Shown: positions 40,502 through 47,044 of the stretch, piece after piece
Position numbering within the stretch: the stretch's first letter is position 1
How the letters are laid out: every line of letters begins with the position of its first letter
Source of the DNA: Streptomyces sp. CC53
Lineage (GTDB): Bacteria > Actinomycetota > Actinomycetes > Streptomycetales > Streptomycetaceae
NCBI RefSeq assembly: GCF_001865245.1
Contig: NZ_MKXB01000155.1
Span: forward strand, 1 to 47,044
Reading direction: 5' to 3'
Length of the DNA stretch: 47,044 bases
Notes under the pieces: model-generated
Database searches by the model: none
Told to the model about the DNA's origin: nothing
The model's input: only the letters and a program-made list of their open reading frames with translations
Program-made: the position numbers and the translations under genes

Positions 40502-42814
40502 GTGGACGCAGGACACGGGCGCGCAGCGCGCTGGCGGACGGTCGGCGGCGCCGTGCTGCGCGTCGTCGTCGTGTGGGTGGTGTCCACGCTGACGCTGCTC
40601 GTCCTCGCGGGCATCCTGCCCGACGTGCAGCTCCAGTCCGACGACGGTGACAGCATCACCCGCACGGCCCTGACCGCCGCCTGGGGCGCGGGCGCCTTCG
40701 GCCTGCTGAGCGCGCTCGTGTGGCCCCTCGTCGTGCGGGCCTTCCTGCTCGTCCCCGCCCTGGTGCTCGGCCTGCTGGTGTTCTTCCTCAACGGCTCCCT
40801 GCTGCTGGTCGCCCTGTGGCTGATCCCCGACGGGCGCGGCGAAGCCGACCCGGACAACGCCGTGGTGGTGGCCGCCGTCATGTCCGCCGTCGCGTCCGCC
40901 ACGTCCACCGCCCTCGCCGTCCGGGACGACACCGCCTACCGGCGGCGGCTCTACCGGCTCGCCGGGCGCAGCCACACCCGGGCCGGCGACGCCGCGGCCC
41001 GGCCACCGGGCACGGTGTTCCTGCAGATCGACGGCGTCGGCCACGACACGCTGCGCTCGGCGCTGGCGGCCGGGGCCATGCCCACCGTCGCCGCCTGGGC
41101 CGGCGCCACCCACCGGCTCACCCCGTGGCGCACCGACTGGTCGAGCCAGACCGGGGCCAGCCAGCTCGCCCTGCTGCACGGCAGCAACCACGACGTGCCC
41201 GCCTTCCGCTGGTACGAGAAGGACACCGGGCGGCTCATGGTGAGCAACCGGCCCGCCAGCGCCGGCGAGTTGCAGCGCCGCGCCGCCGCCCGCACCGGCT
41301 ACCCGGGCCTCCTCGCCGACGGCGGGGCCAGCCGCGGCAACCTCTTCACCGGCGGGGCCGACCAGCTGGCCCTGGTCCTGTCGGTCACGGCCCGGCGCGG
41401 TCTCGGCAGCCGCTCCCGCGCCGGCTACTTCGCGTACTTCCGGGACCCCGCCAACGCCACCCGCACCGCCGTCTCCTACCTCGCGGAGCTCGGCCGCGAG
41501 GTCGCGCAGTCCCTCGGCGCCCGGCTGCGCGGCGACCGGCCCCGGGTCCCGCGCGGCGGGCTCTACCCCTTCGTGCGGGCCTTCGCGACGGTCGTCGAGC
41601 GGGACGTCGTGCTCGCCGCCGTCATGGGCGACGTGCTGGCCGGGCGCCCGGCCGTCTACGCCGACTTCGTGGCGTACGACGAGGTGGCCCACCACTCCGG
41701 CCCGCACAGCCGCGACGCGTTCAAGGTGCTGGAGCGGATCGACCGCTGCGTCGCGCTCGTCGCGAAGGCGGCCGGGCACGCGCCGCGCCCGTACCGGATC
41801 GTGCTCCTCTCCGACCACGGGCAGAGCTTCGGGGAGACCTTCGAGTCCGCGTACGGGCTCACGCTGCGCGATCTCGTCCGGGTCTGTTGCGGTCTGCCCG
41901 TCCCGCGCCGCGTCCGGCACAGCCCGAGCGGCGCCGAGGCCCGCGGCGCCCTGCGCACCGCCCTGCACCGGCCGGAGGAGGGTTTCGAGCCCCCGCCCGG
42001 CGAGCGCCCGGCGCGCGGGGCGGGGCCGATCGTGCTGGCCTCGGGCAACCTCGGGCTGGTGTCCTTCCCCGACGTGCCGCACCGGATGTCCCGGGAGGAG
42101 ATCGACCGCCGCTACCCGGCGCTGCTGCCCACGCTGGCCGAGCACCCCGGCATCGGTTTCCTGCTGGTGCGCAGCGAGGAGCACGGGTCCGTGGTGCTGG
42201 GACCCGGCGGCTTCGCCGAGGCCGTCGACCGCGTCACCGACACCTCCGGGCCGCTCGCCGCCTTCGGGCCGGGCACCGCCGACGCCGTCCGGCGCACCGA
42301 CTCCTTCCCGCACGCCGCGGACATCATGGTCAACTCGATGTACGACCCGGAGTCCGGGAGGGTGCACGCGTTCGAGGCGCAGATCGGCTCCCACGGCGGA
42401 CTCGGCGGCGAGCAGTCGCGTCCCTTCCTGCTGTGGCCGGCCGACCTCAGCCCCCCGACCGCCGACGGGGAGCCCTTGGCCGGGGCGGAGGTGGTGCACG
42501 CGGTCCTGCGCCGCTGGCTGGAGGAGTCCCGGGAGCAGCCGCCGTCCCCGGTGGCGCCCGGGGCCGAGGAGCCGCCCGCGCCGGGGCGCGGCCCGCACGA
42601 GCCGTCCACGGCGGGGGCCGGGGCGCAGGAGCCGCCCGGGCGCCGTCCGGAGGGGCCTCCCGCGGCGGAGCTCCGTGCCGAGGGGCCGCACACGACCGGG
42701 CTCAGCGCCGAGCAGCCACCCGTGACCGAACGTGTGAAGGATTCCCGTCTCGAAGGGCGAGACGCTGGAGGTCTTGCGGTGGGGGACGGTCCTTCGCCGG
42801 ACAAAATCGGCTGA
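40502..42814 (+). CDS. Membrane-anchored type I phosphodiesterase / alkaline phosphatase-like protein
   Basis: 770 residues from a GTG at 40502 (GGAGGG 8 bases upstream; an earlier GTG at 40466 is less well spaced). Residues about 14-145 hold four membrane helices resembling holin-like or DUF4-TM domains. The rest is an alkaline-phosphatase-fold catalytic domain: VFLQIDGVGHDTL (metal Asp), TDWSSQTGASQLALL (probable nucleophile region), VAYDEVAHHSG and LLSDHGQSFGE (metal Asp/His), then QIGSHGGLGGEQSRPFL (His). A Pro/Glu-rich tail follows. The enzyme probably cuts phosphodiesters at the membrane, either lipid-linked or teichoic-acid-like; the substrate is unknown. Confidence 0.85.
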   Translation: MDAGHGRAARWRTVGGAVLRVVVVWVVSTLTLLVLAGILPDVQLQSDDGDSITRTALTAAWGAGAFGLLSALVWPLVVRAFLLVPALVLGLLVFFLNGSLLLVALWLIPDGRGEADPDNAVVVAAVMSAVASATSTALAVRDDTAYRRRLYRLAGRSHTRAGDAAARPPGTVFLQIDGVGHDTLRSALAAGAMPTVAAWAGATHRLTPWRTDWSSQTGASQLALLHGSNHDVPAFRWYEKDTGRLMVSNRPASAGELQRRAAARTGYPGLLADGGASRGNLFTGGADQLALVLSVTARRGLGSRSRAGYFAYFRDPANATRTAVSYLAELGREVAQSLGARLRGDRPRVPRGGLYPFVRAFATVVERDVVLAAVMGDVLAGRPAVYADFVAYDEVAHHSGPHSRDAFKVLERIDRCVALVAKAAGHAPRPYRIVLLSDHGQSFGETFESAYGLTLRDLVRVCCGLPVPRRVRHSPSGAEARGALRTALHRPEEGFEPPPGERPARGAGPIVLASGNLGLVSFPDVPHRMSREEIDRRYPALLPTLAEHPGIGFLLVRSEEHGSVVLGPGGFAEAVDRVTDTSGPLAAFGPGTADAVRRTDSFPHAADIMVNSMYDPESGRVHAFEAQIGSHGGLGGEQSRPFLLWPADLSPPTADGEPLAGAEVVHAVLRRWLEESREQPPSPVAPGAEEPPAPGRGPHEPSTAGAGAQEPPGRRPEGPPAAELRAEGPHTTGLSAEQPPVTERVKDSRLEGRDAGGLAVGDGPSPDKIG

Positions 42815-42880
42815 TTTGGTGGCGTGTTCTCCGTAGCCCACCCTGGTTGCGTTTGTACGGAGAAAGGCGCACCACCCCTC

Positions 42881-44302
42881 ATGTCCACGGTCACCACCCC
42901 CCACGAAGCCCCCGCGGCGACCCCGTCAGGCGAGGAGGGGGTGCCGGGCGGCGGCGACGGACCGGGCCGTGACGGGCAGCACGGCCGGCGCTTCGGGCTG
43001 CCGGTCGCGACCGCCCTGGTCATGGGCAACATCATCGGCGGCGGCATCTTCCTGCTGCCGGCCTCGGTCGCCCCGTACGGCACCATCAGCCTGGTCGCGT
43101 TCGGCATCCTCACCGCCGGAGCGATCGCCCTCGCCCTGGTCTTCGGGCGGCTGGCGGAGCGCCACCCGCGTACCGGCGGGCCGTACGTCTACGCCCGCGA
43201 GGCGTTCGGCGACTTCGCCGGCTTCCTCGCCGCCTGGTCGTACTGGATCACCGCCTGGGTGTCGAACGCGGCCCTCGCGGTGGCCGCCGTCGGCTACCTC
43301 GACGTGCTGCTGCCGCTGCACGGCTCGACGGCGGCGACCCTCGCGGCGGCCCTGTGCCTGCAATGGCTCCCGGCGGTCGCCAACCTCGCGGGGACCCGGT
43401 ACGTCGGCGCGGTGCAGCTGGTCTCCACGGTCCTGAAGTTCGTGCCGCTCCTGCTGGTCGCCCTGGGCGGGCTGTTCTTCTTCGACCCGGAGAACCTGGG
43501 ACCGTTCCAGGCCGGCGGCGACGGGGCGCTCGGCGCGGTGTCGGCGTCCGCCGCGATCCTCCTCTTCAGCTACCTGGGCGTGGAGTCGGCCGCCGTCAGC
43601 GCGGGGGAGGTGCGCGACCCGCGCCGCACCGTCGGGCGGGCCACCGTCCTCGGCACCCTCGGTGCCGCCGCGCTCTACCTCCTGGGCACCGTCGCGGTCT
43701 TCGGCACCGTGGCCCACGACCGGCTGGTGGACTCCTCGGCGCCCTTCTCCGACGCCGTCGACGCCATGTTCGGCGGCTCCTGGGGCGGTGCGGCCATCGC
43801 CTGCATGGCGGTCGTGTCGATGGTCGGCGCCCTCAACGGCTGGACCCTGCTCAGTGCCCAGACGCCGTACGCGGCGGCGCGGGACGGGCTGTTCCCGCGC
43901 GTCTTCGCGCGGCGCCGGAGGGGTGTGCCGACCGCGGGCGTCCTCGTGACCGTGGTCCTCGCGTCGCTGCTGACGGTCTACAACTACACCTTCGGGTCGG
44001 GCGGCGTCTTCGAGGTGCTGGTCCTCGTCACCACGTTCACGGCGACCGTCCCCTACCTGCTGTCCGCCGCCGCACAGGTGTACTTCCTGCTGTCCGGCCG
44101 CGGCGAGCGGGTGCACTGCCCGCGCCTGGTGCGGGACCTGCTGCTCGCCCTGACCGCCTTCGGCTTCTCCCTGTGGCTCGTCGCCGGGTCCGGCTACGCG
44201 GCGGTCTACCAGGGCGTGCTCTTCCTGTTCGCCGGTGTGCTCGTCCACGCCTGGCGGTCCGCCCGCAGGCGGGGCGCGCCGGAGGCCCCGCAGGAGGGCT
44301 GA
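42881..44302 (+). CDS. APC-family amino acid permease or antiporter
   Basis: 473 residues with about 12 membrane helices. The first helix bears GNIIGGGIFLLPASVAPYG, the substrate-binding loop of PotE/AdiC/CadB-type transporters, and GRLAERHPRTGGPYVYAREA follows. It exchanges or imports amino acids or amines across the cytoplasmic membrane. Its 40-residue N-terminus is Gly/Pro-rich and probably disordered. The ATG at 42881 follows GGAGAAAGG at a rather long distance of about 13 bases. The gene stands alone and ends in a hairpin shared with the CGNR gene. Confidence 0.9.
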   Translation: MSTVTTPHEAPAATPSGEEGVPGGGDGPGRDGQHGRRFGLPVATALVMGNIIGGGIFLLPASVAPYGTISLVAFGILTAGAIALALVFGRLAERHPRTGGPYVYAREAFGDFAGFLAAWSYWITAWVSNAALAVAAVGYLDVLLPLHGSTAATLAAALCLQWLPAVANLAGTRYVGAVQLVSTVLKFVPLLLVALGGLFFFDPENLGPFQAGGDGALGAVSASAAILLFSYLGVESAAVSAGEVRDPRRTVGRATVLGTLGAAALYLLGTVAVFGTVAHDRLVDSSAPFSDAVDAMFGGSWGGAAIACMAVVSMVGALNGWTLLSAQTPYAAARDGLFPRVFARRRRGVPTAGVLVTVVLASLLTVYNYTFGSGGVFEVLVLVTTFTATVPYLLSAAAQVYFLLSGRGERVHCPRLVRDLLLALTAFGFSLWLVAGSGYAAVYQGVLFLFAGVLVHAWRSARRRGAPEAPQEG

Positions 44303-44340
44303 GGGCCCGGGGCGCGGCCCGCAGCGGAACGCACGGCGGC

Positions 44341-44365
44341 GGGGCCGCGCAGCGGCAGCGGCCCC
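44341..44365. terminator. Hairpin between convergent permease and CGNR genes
   Basis: GGGGCCGC (44341-44348) pairs with GCGGCCCC (44358-44365) over 9 bases, extendable by one or two pairs. It lies 6 bases past the end of the CGNR gene on the minus strand. Confidence 0.65.
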
Positions 44366-44370
44366 GTGGC

Positions 44371-44919
44371 TCAGTCCCGTGCGGGCTTCGGCTGACGCCG
44401 GGTCGACCTGGCCCGGTTGCCGCAGCCCAGGGAGCACCACGCCTGGTCGCGGCGCCGGGCCTGGAAGAACATGCCGCAGCTCGGGGCGGAGCAGCGGCGC
44501 ACCCGTTGCCGCTGCTCCCCGGCGACCATGACCAGGGCCTCGCGGGCGGCCACGGCCTCGGCCGGACCGCCCGTCTCCTCCTCCGCCAGCCCGCCCTGCT
44601 CGGTGATGCGCAGCCGCACGGGCGCCGCCGCGGCCAGCCGGTTCAACTCCGCCCGTACGTCGGCGGGCGGCACGCGCTGCTCGGCCACCGCTTCCAGGGC
44701 CGCGCGCACGGGGGCGCGCAGCCGTGCCAGCACGTCCAGGGGCAGGGCCGCCATCCGCCGGTCGGCGGCGCGGGCCCGCCACTGCTCGGTGAGCTCCGGT
44801 TCGGCGAAGAAGTCGACGTCCTCGCGCCCGGGGCCGGCCTCCCGGACGACCGTGTTGGCCAGGTCGAGCACGGGGTCCTCGCCGATCCACGGCATCGCGC
44901 GCAGGCTCTTGAGCGTCAT
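44371..44919 (-). CDS. CGNR zinc-finger (ABATE domain) regulator
   Basis: 182 residues. The N-terminal ABATE-type domain (VLDLANTVV start, about 1-130) is followed by a zinc finger with CSAPSCGMFFQ and WCSLGCGNRARSTRR, the CGNR motif. This family is thought to regulate transcription in stress or metabolite sensing; targets are mostly unknown. TAGATT on the minus strand ends exactly 6 bases before the ATG with no ribosome site, so the mRNA is likely leaderless. An inverted repeat TCACGG-N16-CCGTGA starts 19 bases upstream, consistent with autoregulation. It is divergent from a small ABM-like gene. Confidence 0.9.
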   Translation of the reverse strand: MTLKSLRAMPWIGEDPVLDLANTVVREAGPGREDVDFFAEPELTEQWRARAADRRMAALPLDVLARLRAPVRAALEAVAEQRVPPADVRAELNRLAAAAPVRLRITEQGGLAEEETGGPAEAVAAREALVMVAGEQRQRVRRCSAPSCGMFFQARRRDQAWCSLGCGNRARSTRRQPKPARD

Positions 44920-44937
44920 GGGCCCAATCTAGCCCAC

Positions 44938-44965
44938 TCACGGCTTGCCGCGCGTAAACCCGTGA
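44938..44965. promoter_or_regulatory. Operator copy 1 in the CGNR/ABM-like divergent promoter region
   Basis: TCACGG (44938-44943), 16 bases, CCGTGA (44960-44965). It overlaps the expected -35 region of the CGNR promoter. An identical pair with the same spacer lies exactly 50 bases to the right. Confidence 0.65.
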
Positions 44966-44987
44966 TAGATTGCGATCACCGAATCGA

Positions 44988-45015
44988 TCACGGTTTCGGT
45001 ATGTGAAATCCGTGA
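44988..45015. promoter_or_regulatory. Operator copy 2 in the CGNR/ABM-like divergent promoter region
   Basis: TCACGG (44988-44993), 16 bases, CCGTGA (45010-45015). Inner TTTC and GAAA extend the dyad. It lies 30 bases before the ABM-like start, where it could block a transcript from the TAGATT hexamer at 44966-44971. Confidence 0.65.
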
Positions 45016-45044
45016 GTATGTTGCTCCTCCGAAGGGATGCCGTC

Positions 45045-45347
45045 ATGGGCGCCACCATCGAGTACGTACGCTTCGACACCGACGACGTCGCGGACCTGAC
45101 CGCCCAGCGGGACGCGCTGATCGACCGCCTCCGGGAGCGGTACGGCGCCGACTTCCTCGGCGCGCACCTGGTCCGCTTCGACGACGGCAGCCTGGCCGAC
45201 CTGCTCCTGTGGGCCTCGCCTGACACCGCCGCGAGGGCGGCCGAGGAGATGCCCGGCGACCCGGCCGCCGCGGGCTTCTTCAGCCGCATCGGCACCGTCC
45301 ACGAGATGCGCCACGCCCAGGTCCTGCACTCCGCCGACCGCGGCTGA
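45045..45347 (+). CDS. Small ABM-like (dimeric alpha-beta barrel) hypothetical protein
   Basis: 100 residues. The order of strand and helix (ATIEYVRFDTDD, a long helix, FLGAHLVRFDDGSLADLLLW, a helix, FFSRIGTVHEMRHAQVL) fits the ferredoxin-like fold of antibiotic-biosynthesis-monooxygenase proteins, but sequence identity to a named family is not clear to me. The ATG at 45045 follows GAAGGGA. It is divergent from the CGNR regulator across two operators and is probably its target. The next gene starts 28 bases downstream, so they may be co-transcribed. Confidence 0.75.
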   Translation: MGATIEYVRFDTDDVADLTAQRDALIDRLRERYGADFLGAHLVRFDDGSLADLLLWASPDTAARAAEEMPGDPAAAGFFSRIGTVHEMRHAQVLHSADRG

Positions 45348-45374
45348 CCCCGCTCGCCACCACGAGGAGCCGCC

Positions 45375-46481
45375 GTGCCCCTGGCCGAAGACCTTCTCGG
45401 CGCCGACACCGTCGACGCCCTCGCCGACCGCCTCGGCCGCGCGCTCGGCGGCCGGCCCGCGCAGACCGTCAGCCGGTGCGGCGCCTCCCTCGGCGGCCTG
45501 AGCTTCAGCGCCCGCACCGCCGCCGTCCGCGACGCCGTCCTCAGCGACCTCCCGGACCGCTGGCCGGACGTCGAACGGGTCCTGCGCACCGCCCTGGAGG
45601 ACCCGGAGTTCACCGGCTGGATGACGTACCCGGTGAACGAGGCCGTCGCCGTCCACGGCCTCGCCGCCCCCGACGCGTTCGAACCGGCACTGCGCCTGCT
45701 GGGCGCGCTCACCCCGCGGCTCACCGCCGAGATCGCCGTGCGCCCCTTCCTCCGCGCCGACCTCCACCGGGCGCTGCGCGTCATGGCGCCCTGGACCGAG
45801 CACGACGACCCCCACGTGAGACGGCTCGTCAGCGAAGGCACCCGCCCCCGGCTCCCCTGGGCGCCGCGCCTCCCCGACCTCGTCGCCGACCCGGCACCCG
45901 CACTGCCCCTCCTCCACGCGCTGCGCGGCGACCCGTCCGCCTACGTGCGCCGCTCCGTCGCCAACCACCTCAACGACATCAGCCGCGACCACCCCGCCGT
46001 GGCCGTGGCCACCGCGGACCGCTGGCTGGCCGCCGACGCGGGCAGCGACACCGAGCGCCTGGTCCGGCACGGACTGCGCACCCTCGTCAAAGCCGGTGAC
46101 CCGGCCGCGCTCACCCTGCTGGGCCACGCCCCGGACGCCCCCGTCGAGGTCACCGGGCCGCTCGTGCACACGACAGAGATCCGGATCGGCGACCACCTCG
46201 TCTTCGACTACGCGGTCGCCAACACCGGAGACCGGCCCGCCTCCGTCGTCGTCGACTACGTCATCCACCACGTCAAGGCCAACGGCTCCCGCACACCCAA
46301 GGTCTTCAAACTGACCACCAGGACCCTCGCACCCGGCGAGCGCTGGAAGGCCACCCGCCGCCACTCCTTCCGGGCGATCACCACCCGCCGCTACCACCGG
46401 GGCGTCCACCTCGTACGGCTCCAGGTGAACGGCGTGCCGCGCGGCGGGGACGTGCCGTTCCTGCTGGCCGACGGCACGTAG
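45375..46481 (+). CDS. AlkC-type DNA alkylation repair protein with C-terminal Ig-like domain
   Basis: 368 residues. Residues about 1-255 are HEAT-like helical repeats of the AlkC/AlkD superfamily (PFLRADLHRALRVMAPWTEH, DDPHVRRLVSEGTRPRLPW, DPSAYVRRSVANHLNDISRD). Residues about 260-365 form an Ig-like beta domain (HLVFDYAVANTGDRPASVVV, PKVFKLTTRTLAPGERW). Pseudomonas AlkC has the same two-part build and removes 3-methyladenine and 3-methylcytosine from DNA. The Ig domain helps grip DNA in that protein. Start GTG at 45375 after GAGGAG. It probably shares a transcript with the ABM-like gene. Confidence 0.88.
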   Translation: MPLAEDLLGADTVDALADRLGRALGGRPAQTVSRCGASLGGLSFSARTAAVRDAVLSDLPDRWPDVERVLRTALEDPEFTGWMTYPVNEAVAVHGLAAPDAFEPALRLLGALTPRLTAEIAVRPFLRADLHRALRVMAPWTEHDDPHVRRLVSEGTRPRLPWAPRLPDLVADPAPALPLLHALRGDPSAYVRRSVANHLNDISRDHPAVAVATADRWLAADAGSDTERLVRHGLRTLVKAGDPAALTLLGHAPDAPVEVTGPLVHTTEIRIGDHLVFDYAVANTGDRPASVVVDYVIHHVKANGSRTPKVFKLTTRTLAPGERWKATRRHSFRAITTRRYHRGVHLVRLQVNGVPRGGDVPFLLADGT

Positions 46482-46700
46482 AGGCACCGGCCGCGGCAGG
46501 GACAGGAGGAGGCGGGGGAGGAGCAGCAGGCGGGAACGGACGCGCAAGCAGCAGCGCCCGAAGCCGGGACAGCGGTGCAGGCGGACGGAGGGGCCGGGGC
46601 GGCGACCGCTGCGGGCACGGAACCAGGGGCGGAGGCGGCGGCCGTCAGCACGGAACGAGAGGCGGAGGTGGCGGCGGAGGCACGCCCGCGCCCGGCGTAA
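46482..46700 (+). other. In-frame Ala/Glu-rich open frame after the AlkC TAG stop, then an inverted repeat
   Basis: The frame of the AlkC gene stays open for 72 codons after its TAG and ends at TAA 46698-46700. It would encode an acidic low-complexity tail (like GQEEAGEEQQAGTDAQ, TEREAEVAAEARPRPA). It has no start of its own with a ribosome site. CGGCGTA/TACGCCG (46693-46712) forms an inverted repeat at its end. I see nothing else in the 310-base gap 46482-46791. Confidence 0.4.
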
Positions 46701-46791
46701 CGCGCTACGCCGAGCGGGCGGATCTCGTCCCCCGGCCGCCGACCGCGCGGCCCGGCGGGGCACAGGACCTGGTGTCCAGGAGGTCCGCGCC

Positions 46792-47044
46792 ATGAACCCC
46801 AGTACCCGCGCCGTCACCCGCATCGGGCACCGCGCCCGGCGGCTGGGCATGCTGGTGGCGCTCCTGGCCCTCGCCGTACTCCTGGGCCTGGCCCCGGGCG
46901 CCGCCGCCCTGTCCCCCGAGGCGGAGCCGCTGCCCGCCTCGGCGCCCGCACTGCCCGAACCGGCGGGCGAGGGAGCCGCGCAGGAACCCGCCGAGGGCGA
47001 GCCCGCCGCGCCCGCCCGGCCCCGGGGCCGCGGCCGAGCCGCCG
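46792..47044 (+). CDS. Exported protein, N-terminal part only (runs off the window)
   Basis: 84 codons are visible from the ATG at 46792, which follows GGAGGTCC. The N-terminus is a signal peptide: basic STRAVTRIGHRARRLG, hydrophobic MLVALLALAVLLGLAPG, and an AAALS cleavage region. The mature part begins with a Pro/Ala/Glu-rich stretch, typical of a linker near the wall or membrane. The rest is outside the window, so function cannot be judged. Confidence 0.8.
   Translation, partial: MNPSTRAVTRIGHRARRLGMLVALLALAVLLGLAPGAAALSPEAEPLPASAPALPEPAGEGAAQEPAEGEPAAPARPRGRGRAA

Noticed and set aside
44988..46850. Minus-strand 620-codon frame opposite the ABM-like and AlkC genes
   Set aside because: Antisense to recognised proteins and across two operators; no domain seen.

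Overview
The window is very GC-rich chromosomal DNA with dense, high-GC3 genes, many overlapping start/stop codons and several apparently leaderless genes. The gene content (a multidomain SpoIIE-type phosphatase, a SigB/SigF-family sigma factor, a CGNR/ABATE regulator, Lrp-EamA and GntR-MFS pairs, many small stress proteins) points to a Streptomyces or close relative. This is judged from protein resemblance and composition only; no database search was run.

Left part (1-15.2 kb): a NUDIX-box fragment at the edge, a secreted TAP-type alpha/beta hydrolase, and a radical SAM gene whose catalytic core has been replaced by an IS630-type transposase remnant. Then come an SRPBCC protein, an MFS transporter fused to a proline/alanine-rich linker and three carboxypeptidase-regulatory-like repeats, a PAS-GAF-PP2C-HATPase regulator, a methyltransferase, a hemerythrin-like protein that appears to lack an iron-ligand segment, and an unknown gene. 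An EamA exporter overlaps an aromatic-type aminotransferase, and both diverge from an Lrp regulator.

Middle part (15.2-30.3 kb): a tight four-peptidase operon (M55 D-aminopeptidase, M20, S9, S66 LD-carboxypeptidase) resembles a murein-peptide salvage set. Next are adenosine deaminase, a GntR/UTRA repressor and a divergent MFS transporter. These share a palindromic operator that lies both between the regulator and the MFS gene and inside the first codons of the deaminase gene. A VOC protein, a methyltransferase, a small membrane protein, and an NDH-2-like flavoprotein coupled to a short-type transketolase follow.

Right part (30.3-47 kb): a stress-type island has a 55-aa hydrophobic protein, an Rv2629/Vms1-like protein, a DinB-like protein, a DUF2795-CBS-PfpI operon, a 77-aa membrane protein and the SigB/SigF-like sigma factor. 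Five of these units carry GNNT-N15-GGGTAC-like promoters, all with exactly the same 15-nt spacer. Then come an aminotransferase-fold protein without a single lysine, a VTT membrane protein coupled to a metallo-hydrolase, a degenerate resolvase-like protein, a membrane-anchored phosphodiesterase, an APC permease, and a CGNR regulator facing a small ABM-like gene across two identical spaced inverted repeats. An AlkC-type DNA repair protein and the start of an exported protein close the window. I see no tRNA, rRNA or CRISPR array.
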